Assembly (NCBI RefSeq): GCF_007748095.1
Contig: NZ_CP036287.1
Span: 4,898,001 to 4,962,000 of the forward strand
Reading direction: 5' to 3'
DNA length: 64,000 bases
Origin: Engelhardtia mirabilis
Lineage (GTDB): Bacteria; Planctomycetota; UBA1135; GCA-002686595
The notes under the pieces were generated by a model. That model was not told the DNA's origin. It ran no database searches and saw nothing but the letters and a program-made list of their open reading frames with translations. Numbering within the stretch: the first letter of the stretch is position 1; each line of letters starts with the position of its first letter. Made by a program: the position numbers and the translations under genes. Shown here piece by piece: positions 34,448-44,898 of this stretch.

Positions 34448-35605
34448 TCAGGGAAGAACCGTGACGGAATCCTGATCGAAGTTGCCAGCGTCGCAGTTGT
34501 CGAAGCAGCCCGCTGAGTAGTTGACCTCGACCTTGAAGTACTGCGTCCCCGAGAAGGCGAACTGCGGTACGACGATCGAACAGTTGAAGGTCTTCTGTTG
34601 GCCGGGCGCGAGTTGGCCGCTCGAGTTGAAATGGATGGGCAAGATCGGGTTTCCGAACTGCCCCTTCCCGGGGTTGGGCACCATCGCCGACAGGAAGCAG
34701 ACGTCGTCCGACACGGCGTTCCCGTTGTTCCTGACCCGAACCTGCCAACTCGCAGAGCTGCCCTTCCAAACGGTGCCAGGGGCATTGATCACGTCGAATT
34801 CCAGATCCCAGTAGGCCGCGTCGACGGTGATCGAGGCGCTCGCGCAGTCGTTGGAGGGCTTGCAATCGGGCAACAGCGAACAGGCCGTGGCGATCCGCGT
34901 CGACGCGCCGCCGCAGGAGACCGGCACGGGAGGGGTATTCACGAGTACGGTAGCGGTGGCCGTGCCCCCCGGAGGCGCACTGACAGTCGCGCTCCCACAA
35001 ATCCCATCGATGCAGACCTGGAGGATCGGACTCGCGAACGCCGGTCCGTTGTTGCGGTAGGTCACGACGTAGGGATCAGGAATGTTGTCGCCTCCGATCG
35101 GCGAGCCGGTCACGGACAGGACTTCGATCTCGGCCTCGAAGAACCCGACCTTCAGCTCCAGGGCATTCGAGAAGCGCCACTCGAGACCATTCGTCGAGAC
35201 GTACTGCGCGAAGGCCTCCGAACCCGCCGGGATGCCGAACGGGACGTTCAGGAGCCAATCGGCCTCGGTCTTGAACGAGCCGAACAGAAACAGCGACGAG
35301 TCGAGCAGCAGAGTGCCCTGCACCGGCAGCTCGAAGGGGATCACCGCCGGTCCAGCGGCCAGGTACAGCCCGTGGATCCAGCTCTGAGGTGCGTTCGGCC
35401 CGACGAGGTTCACGGCGTTCCCGAGCACCGGGTACTGGAAGGGGAACTCAGTCCCGAGCTCCAGCGGGTTCAGGGCCAGGGGCGGCGGCGGGTGCAGCGC
35501 GTCGACGTCCGCAAGGAAGCACTGGGCATGGCCCTGGGCGGCCAAGAGCGAGAGGGTGAGGGCGAGCGGGCCGAGGTGGCCCGTGGCAGCGGCGGTGGAT
35601 CGCAT
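34448..35605 (-). CDS. Secreted protein with CARDB-like repeats
   Basis: The 385-residue protein has a signal peptide (hydrophobic residues about 11-26, then G-H-A-Q). Two C-terminal segments resemble CARDB-like beta-sandwich modules: P-Y-V-V-T-Y-R-N-N-G-P and W-Q-V-R-V-R-N-N-G-N-A-V-S, each followed by paired Cys residues and small hydrophobic strands. These domains often carry adhesion roles. A strong AAGGAGA ribosome binding site precedes the ATG at 35605. Upstream in-frame codons are not used. Function unknown. Confidence 0.7.
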   Translation of the reverse strand: MRSTAAATGHLGPLALTLSLLAAQGHAQCFLADVDALHPPPPLALNPLELGTEFPFQYPVLGNAVNLVGPNAPQSWIHGLYLAAGPAVIPFELPVQGTLLLDSSLFLFGSFKTEADWLLNVPFGIPAGSEAFAQYVSTNGLEWRFSNALELKVGFFEAEIEVLSVTGSPIGGDNIPDPYVVTYRNNGPAFASPILQVCIDGICGSATVSAPPGGTATATVLVNTPPVPVSCGGASTRIATACSLLPDCKPSNDCASASITVDAAYWDLEFDVINAPGTVWKGSSASWQVRVRNNGNAVSDDVCFLSAMVPNPGKGQFGNPILPIHFNSSGQLAPGQQKTFNCSIVVPQFAFSGTQYFKVEVNYSAGCFDNCDAGNFDQDSVTVLP

Positions 35606-35998
35606 GGATGTCTCCTTGTTCGATTCGGGGCGGCCTCCAGGGCCGATCACCCGCCTGGACGCCATCCAGGTCTGCGCGTACGCACGACCTCGAGAAAATC
35701 GGATCCACCGGCCCACCAACGGGGCGTCTGCGGGTCCGCGCGGGCTCGAATCCAATCGCCGCGTCCACGCGTGTCTTGCCTCCGCCCCTGAGCGGGACAC
35801 GGTCCGGGACATGCCAAATTCCCGATTCCGCATCGCTCGGTCCGAGCGCAACAGTCGATGCCGGACCCCGCCCATGGGCGCGACCACGGAACGCCGACTC
35901 GCTAGCGGCTACTCGCGATCCTGCGAGCGGCCTCTGCCACGGCTGCAACGACGAGGAAGAAGCCGCTCGTCAGCTGAGGGACTGATCCCTGAGCCCGT
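35606..35998. other. Intergenic stretch
   Basis: 393 bases between the CARDB-like gene and the end of the cassette B CHAT gene. I see no gene, clear promoter or repeat. Confidence 0.5.
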
Positions 35999-38809
35999 TC
36001 AAGCAGGACAAACCCGCAGCCCGTCGCCGACCAGGGCGAAGGGGGCCCAGGCCAGGGGACTGGCGCCGCCGGCCAGGGTTTCACGTTGGGCGCCGGCGAG
36101 GGCGCGGCGGGCGGACTCGCCCTGGGCCAGGCGGCGGTAGAAGCGGCTCATCAGTTCGGCGGTGGGGTCGTCGAGGACGGGCCACAGGCTGCCGAGGACG
36201 GCGCCGACGCCGGCGTCGAAGAGGGCGCGTTGGAGGCCGAAGAGCTCTTCGCCGGCGAGGCGGACCTGGCGGCTGGTCTCGCAGCCGCTGAGCACGACCA
36301 GGTCCACGTCGATCTCCATCGCGCGCAGGTCGAAGGCGGTCAGGAAAGTTCCGCCGAGGTCGAGGCCGGAGAACAGGGGGTGGTCGGCACGGAAGCTGCC
36401 GTGGGCGCCGATGTGGAGCAGGGACGCGGAACACCCCTGGGCCAGGCGGCCGCGCAGGTCGGTGGGCTCGAGGGCCTCGACGCGGTTGCCATAGTGCTGG
36501 GCGGCGGCGTCCGCCTCGCGCGCGATGCGCGGGGCGCGGGCGTCCTCGGTTCCGACGATCAGCACGCCGCGCTGGGGCTCGCTCGCCGAGGCCCGCCGGC
36601 GTCGATCGGCGAGCAGGCCGAGGCTGGGCGAGTAGCTGACCTCGCAGCGCACCACGAGGGGCTCGCCGCCCACGTTCATGGCGTGGAAGGGCAGGCCGTG
36701 CAGACCGCCGTAGGGCACGATCACCAGCGGGCCGCCGTCGAGGTCGCCGACCAAGGGCGCGAGCAGCAGCTCGCCCAGGGCCGACAGGATCGAGTCGAAG
36801 GAGCGGCGCAGGCGACGCTCTTGCCGGGCGAGGTACTCGCTGCCCAGTTGGTACTTGTGGATCTGGACCCGCAGCCGGTCGCGCAGGGCGGCGATCTCGT
36901 CCAGGGTCGCGCTCAGGGGCACCTTGCGCAGTCCGCGGTCGTCAACCACCAGGGCCGCCGCGCCGCGCGCCGAGACCAGGTACACGAGCAGCGTCTCGCC
37001 CTCCTCGCGGCAGGCCAGGAGCCCGTCGAGGCGCTCCTCCTGCGCCGGCCTCGAGGGAGCCCGGCTGGCCGAGCGCTCCGCGCGCAACAGGGCCCGCTCG
37101 CAATTGGTCAGCTCGACATCCGTGGGCACGCCGCCCGCCGCCGGGCGCGCGAGCTCGGCGTCGAGGCGTCGGGAGAGCATCCAGTCCATGCGCTCGCGCA
37201 GCTCGCGCGCGTCGGCCGAGTCCTCGCGTCGGCGATCCTCCCGGCGGCTGCGACCCCGGCCGGCCTCCAGGACCCGCAGGGCCTCGCGCACCTCGAGCGC
37301 GGTCCCCGACTCGAGCAGGTTCCAGGCCAGGTTCTCGAACAGCGCGTGGCGACCGCGGAAGTAGGCGATGCGCGCGTCGGCGCCCAGGACCTCGGCGTAG
37401 CTCGACTCGACCACCGTGATCGCGTCCTGCAGGGCGCGGCGCTCCTCCGCGGCGCGGCCCAGGCGGCGGTGGATGCCCGCCTCGACCTGGTGGGCCTCGA
37501 TCCGCACCAGGGCGTCCAGGGGCGAGTGTGCCTCGCGGGCGAGCAGGGCGTGGACCGCGGAGACCGCCTCGTCCGCGCGTCCGACGGCCGCCAGAGCGCG
37601 GATGCGAACCACGCCGGCCAGGTCCGCGAGCAGGTGATGGCGCTCGCGCTTCAGCTCGGCCAGGGCGTCCTCGACGATCGGCAGGGCCTGTTCGGCGGCG
37701 CCCGCGTCGAGCAGCAGCGCGGCCCGGTGCACGGTCAGCGCAGCCAACTGCACCTGATTGCCGAAGGCCGCGAAGAACTCCTCGGCCTGGTCCATGTCGC
37801 GCACCGCGCCGGCCACGTCGCCGACGCGCTCGCGCGCCAGTCCCGACAGGGACAGGGCCCGGCCCAGCTCCAGCTCGTAGCCGCTGGCGCGGAAGCCGAT
37901 CGCGGCGCGCTCCGCGCACTCGAGGGCGTCGTACCAGGCGTCCAGGCGGAAGTGGATCTCCGCCAACTCGAGGTCGCACTCGGGCACGCCCGTGGGTCGC
38001 GAGGTCTCGAGGTACAGGCGCCGCGCTTGCTCGAGCTCGAGGATCGCCGCCGCGAAGCGTCCCTGGCGCGCGTCGAGCGCCGCCAGGCTGTGGTCGCAGT
38101 CGGCCACGTGGGCCTCGAGCCCGGCCGCCTGCCAGGCTTCGCGCGCACCGCGGTAGCGCAGCTCCGCCGACGACAGGCGACCGCCGTCCCGATCGAGGTT
38201 GGCCAGGCTGAAGGTCGCAAAGGCGCCGCCGACCTCGTCGCCGCAGGCTTCGAAACGCGAAAGGGCCGTGGCGTAGCAATCGGCAGCCAGCAGCAGCTCG
38301 CCGCAGCGCAGGCGCACGTTGCCGAGGTTGACCTCGAGCTGCGCCAACAGGCGCTGTTCGCCGCGACGGTCGAAGATCTCGCGCGCCTGCTCTCCCACCG
38401 CCAAGGCCCGCTCGACCTTCCCGGCGCGGTGCAACACGTCCACCATGCTGCGCAGCACCCGCGCGAGCTGCTCCTCGTCGCCGAGGTCCGTGTAGAGACC
38501 GGCCGCCTCTTCGTAGTCGCACAGGGCGGCCTCGCTCTGGCCGTTCATGTGGAAGGCCGCGGCCCGACCGCGCAGGCCCAGGGCGCGCCGCCCGGGCACG
38601 AGCTCCACCGCTCGCATCAGGGCCTGCGCCGCCTCGAGCGCCGTGGGCGGAGCCGAGCGCACCCGTTGGTCGACCTCGGCCTTCAGCCGCTCCACGACGA
38701 TCTCGCGCTCGGGCAGGGGCAAACGGGCGAACTGGCCCCACTCGGGGGCTTCGCCTCTTCGCGCCAGCAGGGTCAGCGCGAAGTCATCGAGCGGAGCGGG
38801 AACGGTCAA
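35999..38809 (-). CDS. TPR-CHAT caspase-like protease (cassette B)
   Basis: The 936-residue protein has about 14 TPR-like helical pairs from residue 30 to 600, then a CHAT domain with H-I-G-A-H-G-S-F (catalytic His about 803) and L-V-V-L-S-G-C-E-T-S (Cys about 843). The classical G-A-H-G and S-G-C-E signatures are both intact, more typical than in cassette A. No signal peptide or membrane segment is seen, so it acts in the cytoplasm. The TTG start overlaps the upstream regulator stop (TTGA at 38809-38806), implying coupled translation. As the last gene of the cassette B operon it likely cleaves a partner, perhaps the regulator encoded upstream. That target is inference. Confidence 0.93.
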   Translation of the reverse strand: MTVPAPLDDFALTLLARRGEAPEWGQFARLPLPEREIVVERLKAEVDQRVRSAPPTALEAAQALMRAVELVPGRRALGLRGRAAAFHMNGQSEAALCDYEEAAGLYTDLGDEEQLARVLRSMVDVLHRAGKVERALAVGEQAREIFDRRGEQRLLAQLEVNLGNVRLRCGELLLAADCYATALSRFEACGDEVGGAFATFSLANLDRDGGRLSSAELRYRGAREAWQAAGLEAHVADCDHSLAALDARQGRFAAAILELEQARRLYLETSRPTGVPECDLELAEIHFRLDAWYDALECAERAAIGFRASGYELELGRALSLSGLARERVGDVAGAVRDMDQAEEFFAAFGNQVQLAALTVHRAALLLDAGAAEQALPIVEDALAELKRERHHLLADLAGVVRIRALAAVGRADEAVSAVHALLAREAHSPLDALVRIEAHQVEAGIHRRLGRAAEERRALQDAITVVESSYAEVLGADARIAYFRGRHALFENLAWNLLESGTALEVREALRVLEAGRGRSRREDRRREDSADARELRERMDWMLSRRLDAELARPAAGGVPTDVELTNCERALLRAERSASRAPSRPAQEERLDGLLACREEGETLLVYLVSARGAAALVVDDRGLRKVPLSATLDEIAALRDRLRVQIHKYQLGSEYLARQERRLRRSFDSILSALGELLLAPLVGDLDGGPLVIVPYGGLHGLPFHAMNVGGEPLVVRCEVSYSPSLGLLADRRRRASASEPQRGVLIVGTEDARAPRIAREADAAAQHYGNRVEALEPTDLRGRLAQGCSASLLHIGAHGSFRADHPLFSGLDLGGTFLTAFDLRAMEIDVDLVVLSGCETSRQVRLAGEELFGLQRALFDAGVGAVLGSLWPVLDDPTAELMSRFYRRLAQGESARRALAGAQRETLAGGASPLAWAPFALVGDGLRVCPA

Positions 38810-39462
38810 CGGGGCTGGAGGTCGACATCCTGAACGACGATCCGCGTCGCGTTGGCGGCGATCACCAGCGAGAACCGGTCGGGCGCCACCGATGCGAAGC
38901 GGAACTCCCCGGTGACCAACAGGTCCGTGGCCTGGGCGCAGTCGGGTCCGTAGAGGTAGACGTCCCCGTCCCCGAGCCCCGGGGCGTCCGGATCTTCCGG
39001 AAGCACCTGTCCGAGGAGTGCTCCCGATTCGAGCAGGGTCAGGTCGATCTCGTAACCCGCGGTTCGGTAGAGCTGGGGCGGATTCGAGGCGGCGGAGGAC
39101 CGCACCGCAGGCACGGCCTCGCTGCGAGGCATCAGCACGGCGATGAGGTCTCGCCAACCGGACTTGATTGAGCCCTCGCCCGAAGTGGCGCCCTGTCCCA
39201 AGGGCACCGGCGCACCCAGGGCCCGCGCCGCCCCGACGGTGGCCGCCGAGGCCGGCTCGAGGGGCAGGGAGCGCAGGTCCCCCACCAGGGTCGACAGGAA
39301 AGCGAGCCGCTGGTCGCAGCGGGGACAACCGCCATCGACGTGTTGTCTGCGGGCGCTCGCAGCGGCCGCTGCGCCACTTGCGGAGCCTTCAACAGGATCG
39401 AGCCCGGCGCCTCCAGCGGGATCGAACAGGGCGACGAGGTCTTCGAGGCTGGGGCAGTTCAT
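38806..39462 (-). CDS. Zinc-finger-like putative anti-sigma regulator
   Basis: The 218-residue protein contains an HxxxxCxxC motif (H-V-D-G-G-C-P-R-C) near residue 42, like the zinc-binding anti-sigma (ZAS) element of many anti-sigma factors. A linker of about 60 residues follows, then a C-terminal beta-rich domain (about 130-218). There is no membrane segment, unlike its cassette A counterpart. It starts with an ATG preceded by GGAGAA. It lies downstream of a sigma gene and overlaps the CHAT start, so it is a good candidate for the protein that holds the sigma and is cut by CHAT. The role is inferred from motif and position. Confidence 0.75.
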   Translation of the reverse strand: MNCPSLEDLVALFDPAGGAGLDPVEGSASGAAAAASARRQHVDGGCPRCDQRLAFLSTLVGDLRSLPLEPASAATVGAARALGAPVPLGQGATSGEGSIKSGWRDLIAVLMPRSEAVPAVRSSAASNPPQLYRTAGYEIDLTLLESGALLGQVLPEDPDAPGLGDGDVYLYGPDCAQATDLLVTGEFRFASVAPDRFSLVIAANATRIVVQDVDLQPR

Positions 39463-39556
39463 CGGTTCTCCGCCGACGAGAGGGTGCCACCCGGAGGCGA
39501 GATACCCGCAGTCCGCGATTCTGTGGACAGCGCGGACCGTTGCTCGGCTTCGGGAT

Positions 39557-40108
39557 TCACAGGTCGGGATCCAGGACTCGCGCCAGCTTGGCGAGGCAAC
39601 GCGCGCGGGTCGGGCCGATGCTGCCGACGGCCATCCCGAGCTGCTCCCCGACGCTGGCGTAGGACGCCTCCTCGCCGGATCCGAACAGGGCCAGCAGCAG
39701 TTCCCGGCAGGGTGAGCCCAGTCGGTCCAGACCCGCACGCACGCCGAGGACCCGCTCGGCCCGTATGGCGAGATCCTGGGGCTGCTCGGGTTCGATCTCG
39801 GAGCGGTCTTCGCTCGCCAGCTCTTCCACGTCGCGCCTGCTGCGGGCCCTGCGCCGCGCGCGGCGGCCTTCTCGAATGGCCGTGGTCGCGACCCAACCGA
39901 CGATCGCACCGGGCGAGCGGACACCGTCCATGTGTCGGTGCAGGATCATCCACGCGGCCTGCTCGGCGTCGTCGGCCTCGTCGCCCGAGATGCCGGCCGA
40001 GAGCACGGCGAAGTGCACCCCATCGGCACAGCGATCGACCAAGGCCGACCAGGCGCGCCCGTCGCCCGAGCGCGCGCGCTCGAAGAGCTCCTCGACTGTC
40101 TGACTCAC
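39557..40108 (-). CDS. ECF-type RNA polymerase sigma factor (cassette B)
   Basis: The 183-residue product has the sigma70-like helices: F-E-R-A-R-S-G-D-G-R-A-W-S-A-L-V near the N-terminus, D-D-A-E-Q-A-A-W-M-I-L-H-R in region 2, and a region 4 helix-turn-helix (L-D-R-L-G-S-P-C-R-E-L-L-L-A-L, Y-A-S-V-G-E-Q-L-G-M). The gene is part of the minus-strand order subtilase, sigma, regulator, CHAT. The gap to the regulator gene is 94 bases. Cassette A has the same order for its last three genes. A conserved partner set in two places in 20 kb supports a functional module. Confidence 0.88.
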   Translation of the reverse strand: MSQTVEELFERARSGDGRAWSALVDRCADGVHFAVLSAGISGDEADDAEQAAWMILHRHMDGVRSPGAIVGWVATTAIREGRRARRRARSRRDVEELASEDRSEIEPEQPQDLAIRAERVLGVRAGLDRLGSPCRELLLALFGSGEEASYASVGEQLGMAVGSIGPTRARCLAKLARVLDPDL

Positions 40109-40234
40109 GATCGGCGCAGCCTAGCGCGGCGGGCCACACCAATCAGCGGGCCAAGCCGAGGGAAATCGGCCCGGGCGCCCACATCGAGGCCGGTCAAGCC
40201 CCGTGCGACCCGGTCCGACTCCTCGATCGACGCT

Positions 40235-41653
<1,419 letters not shown>

Positions 41654-42064
41654 GGCGAGGCGGCGGAATTCAGTCCGAGGGGCCGACGGAGGCGCTCGCG
41701 GCGAACGTGCGAAGTGCGCGACGGCTAGGGCGCAGCGGCCCGGGGAAGCAGTCTATACGACCACCCCACACCGGCCGGCCCGGCCGAGGGGCGGCACCCG
41801 AGCACCGTGGTCCGTGGGTTGGACGGGGAGTCGGCCGGGCCCCCGATGCGGACATCCGGGCGGCCGATACCGACCTCAACTTTCGCAGTCGTTACAGGAG
41901 CAGCGCGCAGCTCGTTCCCCGCGCCGGTCGCGCCCTGGCCGCTGGCGGGACACCCGAGATTCGAGCGGCGGCCCCGAACGGCGGACGGGCGGGCCATTGA
42001 CGTCCCCGCCCGTCCGCCCTCGCTCCTCAGTTCGGCAGGGCATCGACTGCCCGAGCGCCGGGTG
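41654..42064. other. Intergenic stretch between two same-strand genes
   Basis: 411 bases with no gene that I can support. It contains the hairpin 41980-42018 listed separately. The subtilase promoter must lie here, but no clear -35/-10 pair was found. Confidence 0.45.
41980..42018 (-). terminator. Perfect 14-bp hairpin after the Kelch protein gene
   Basis: GGCGGACGGGCGGG (41980-41993) and CCCGCCCGTCCGCC (42005-42018) pair completely around an 11-base loop. It lies about 46 bases beyond the stop of the minus-strand Kelch gene. No U-tract. Confidence 0.45.
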
Positions 42065-44749
42065 TCACGGTCCGAGGACCAGGGGCTCGGCTTCGCTGAC
42101 CTGGTCGATCGCGCCGCCCGCGCCGAAGAAGATCGCGGCGTGGTGTAAGGAAGTCCCCGCCAGGGTCGGCGGCAGTCCGCCGGGCAGCACGATCGCTCCG
42201 TGGGCGCCGCCAAAGGAGCTGAGTGTTCCGAGGGTGTCGTCGAACACCGCTCCGTTGGCCTGACCCAGGGTCCAGGTGGTGTAGCCGTCGGGCACCAGGG
42301 GCAACACCACGCCCGCAGCCAGGGGCAGGCCCGGAGAGGTCCCGCTCGAAGAGCCCAGCACCAGATAGGGGCTGCCGGCGTATTCGCTCCCGAGGGCGAG
42401 CCACAGGTCCTGGGTCCCACCCGTCGCGACCGAAAGTTCCGTCGGCTCCGCGACCATCGAGCGTGGTTGGAAGCGCCATTGCAGCGGGGTGTACGTGCCC
42501 GAGTCCGAGTCGTAGCCCGAACCGGTCACCGCCACCAGGCCGCAGTCTGCGACCTCGACGTCGTTCGCCTGAGCCGACTCCCAGGGGCCGCTGGTAAGCA
42601 GGTCGTAGAGATCCACGCGATCCTCAGCCGTGCCGCGCCAGAGCACGGGCCGCGACCCCACGCCGGTGGTCACGACCACGCCGAGCTGGATCCCGCCATC
42701 ACAGTCGCTGGCGGAACTCGACGTCGCGCTCGCGGGGTGCAGGTCCACCCGATCGTCGGCGTCGACGCCCCACAGTTGCGCGTGGTCCACACCGGAGAAT
42801 CGGGCCTGGCCGACCGCCTGGCCGTCCCGGGCGCCGTTGATCGCACTGTAGCCGGCGCCCTCGGGACCGAAGTCCTCGTAGCTCGCCGCCGAGCCCGACC
42901 AACGCATCGCATGGACGACGCCGAAGCCCAGGTGAGCCGAACCGTACTGGTGGCCGCCGTCGATGGCACTCGCGCCGCTGCCCCAGAACTCCGGCGGGGT
43001 CAGCTTGACGAAGGAGGTCGAGCCCCCGGGCCAGTACGCCCCATCGCCGTTGGTGCTGGACTCGTCGAAACGCAGGGTGCCCACGTAGCCGGTCCCGTCG
43101 GTGTCGCTGATCGACCCGATCTCCCAACCGCTGGGCTGCATCTCGTGGTGTTGGAGCGTGTCGGCGTCCCACCGGGCGGCGTGCTGGTAGTAGCCGGTGC
43201 CTTGGGTCGTGGTGTAGGGCCACCACCACCAACCGACGATCGAGCCCTGCTCCACGTCGGCGACGCCGGAGCCGACGGAATTCGAGGGCGTCAGGTTCGC
43301 GACCAGCTGACCCTCGGCGTTCCACACCAACGCTTGTGGCTGGTCCGGATTCGGGGGCGCCGGCGCACTCCCCTGTCCTACGACCAGCGGCCCATCGGAA
43401 GCCACACCGGTCGAGCCAGCGCTCGACAGGACCCCGAAGGACTGAATGGTGGCGTAGGGACCCAGTGCCGGAGACTCGTGGGGCGCGAGGACGACAGGAT
43501 CGCCGCTGTCGGTCCCGCAGCCGTTGGTCGCCACCAACCGGTAGCTCCCGGCATCGGCGAGGCCCACACCATCGATCCGCAGGTTCGACGTGTCGGCGCC
43601 GACGTACGAGCCGCCTCCCGCCGCCGGTCCGTCGAACAGCGGCTGGCCGTCCTTCTCCCAGCGCAGGTCGAAAGGCGGCCCGCCGGCCACGAAGGCCTCG
43701 AGCAAGCCGTCCATACCGACCCAAGGGGTGGCCACTCCGCCGGAGACCACCGACGGGCAAGTCGGCGTGTAGAGGGTCTCTACCGTGTGGGTCCCGCCGT
43801 TGCCGTCGGATCCACCGAGGGCGTAGAGGCGCTGATCGGGCCCGAGGGTCAGGCCGAAGCGGTAGCGCCCGATCTGCAGGTCCGGGCCCGCCACCCAAGC
43901 GTTGGCTGCCGGATCGAGGACCCAGGTGCGCGCCTCGATCAGGAAGCCTGCGGAGCGCCCGCCGACCACGTAGATGCGGCCGTCGGCTCCGAGGGCTGCG
44001 CGGGCTCCGCTGAGGCCCACGGGCAGGTCGGTGAAGTCGCCGCTGGTCCACAGGTCGGTGGCCGGGTCGAGGACCAGGATGGAGGCGAGCGGCTGACCGC
44101 CTGAGGGCCCGAAGCCACCGATGACCAGGATGCGCCCGTCCCCGGCGACCACGGCCGCGGCACCCGATCGAGCCGAGGGCAGGGGCGGCACCACCTGCCA
44201 GGTGTTCGTGGGGGCGTCGTAGCGCTCGACGCGAGTGCTGTTGCCGCCCTGCGACCCGGGCCCCCCGCCGATGGAGTAGATGCGGCCCTGATGGTCCGTG
44301 CACCAGGCGAAGCCGGTGGCGGGGGCCAGGGAGCTGCGGTCGGGCACGTTGCCCTGCTTGCCCTGGTCGAGGTCGTAGACGTAGGCGCCACCTTCGTCGC
44401 CCTCCGGATCGATGCCGTCCTTGCCGCCGAAGACGATGATCCGTCCCAGGGCATCGATGCCGCCGCCCTGGTCGATGATCGGTCCCTCGAGCCAGGCGTG
44501 CTCGACCCATGCGCCCCCGGGGATCAGTCCGTGGGAAGAGCAGTCGGAGTCGCCGCCGTTGAGGTAGGGCGAGCCGCCGACCGCCAGGACTTCGCCGCCG
44601 AGGGTCAGTCCGATCGGCGCCAGGCGCGGTTGGGTCGCGTCCGGAAAGGCGAGGCCCGAGTCCCAGGTCTGCGCGTTGGCGGCCACGAGCGGACCGGCGA
44701 GGAGGACCGCCAGGGCGGTCGCGAGGGGGGGACGTTGGCGCGCGCCCAT
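42065..44749 (-). CDS. Secreted Kelch-repeat protein
   Basis: The 894-residue protein has a signal peptide (about 8-26, ending A-N-A-Q). The first half contains Kelch-type blades with the G-G and W patterns (V-I-G-G-F-G, Y-V-V-G-G, Y-A-L-G-G) that form a beta-propeller. An Ig-like segment with R-L-V-A-T-N-G-C-G is near residue 430. The second half is beta-rich with W-x-W-W-P-Y and Trp-containing repeats resembling extracellular HAF-type propellers. No catalytic motif. GGGAG precedes the ATG at 44749. Secreted or surface-exposed, function unknown. Confidence 0.8.
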   Translation of the reverse strand: MGARQRPPLATALAVLLAGPLVAANAQTWDSGLAFPDATQPRLAPIGLTLGGEVLAVGGSPYLNGGDSDCSSHGLIPGGAWVEHAWLEGPIIDQGGGIDALGRIIVFGGKDGIDPEGDEGGAYVYDLDQGKQGNVPDRSSLAPATGFAWCTDHQGRIYSIGGGPGSQGGNSTRVERYDAPTNTWQVVPPLPSARSGAAAVVAGDGRILVIGGFGPSGGQPLASILVLDPATDLWTSGDFTDLPVGLSGARAALGADGRIYVVGGRSAGFLIEARTWVLDPAANAWVAGPDLQIGRYRFGLTLGPDQRLYALGGSDGNGGTHTVETLYTPTCPSVVSGGVATPWVGMDGLLEAFVAGGPPFDLRWEKDGQPLFDGPAAGGGSYVGADTSNLRIDGVGLADAGSYRLVATNGCGTDSGDPVVLAPHESPALGPYATIQSFGVLSSAGSTGVASDGPLVVGQGSAPAPPNPDQPQALVWNAEGQLVANLTPSNSVGSGVADVEQGSIVGWWWWPYTTTQGTGYYQHAARWDADTLQHHEMQPSGWEIGSISDTDGTGYVGTLRFDESSTNGDGAYWPGGSTSFVKLTPPEFWGSGASAIDGGHQYGSAHLGFGVVHAMRWSGSAASYEDFGPEGAGYSAINGARDGQAVGQARFSGVDHAQLWGVDADDRVDLHPASATSSSASDCDGGIQLGVVVTTGVGSRPVLWRGTAEDRVDLYDLLTSGPWESAQANDVEVADCGLVAVTGSGYDSDSGTYTPLQWRFQPRSMVAEPTELSVATGGTQDLWLALGSEYAGSPYLVLGSSSGTSPGLPLAAGVVLPLVPDGYTTWTLGQANGAVFDDTLGTLSSFGGAHGAIVLPGGLPPTLAGTSLHHAAIFFGAGGAIDQVSEAEPLVLGP

Positions 44750-44898
44750 ACTCAGGCTCCCGGGTCGGGGTTGGAGGTGGTGGCGCCGCGCTACACGTAG
44801 GGAGCGCCCGCTGCTGGAGCGGGCGGACGTGCGACGCTGGCGCCGCACCGATCCTGACGGAGAGCCCCACCCCCGTGGATGACAAGCCTGTTAGTCGT

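Noticed and set aside
36086..38833. Very long open frame on the plus strand opposite the cassette B CHAT gene
   Set aside because: High GC makes antisense frames long. Its Gly/Gln/Ala/Val-rich, low-information protein has no domain, while the minus strand codes for an intact TPR-CHAT protein.
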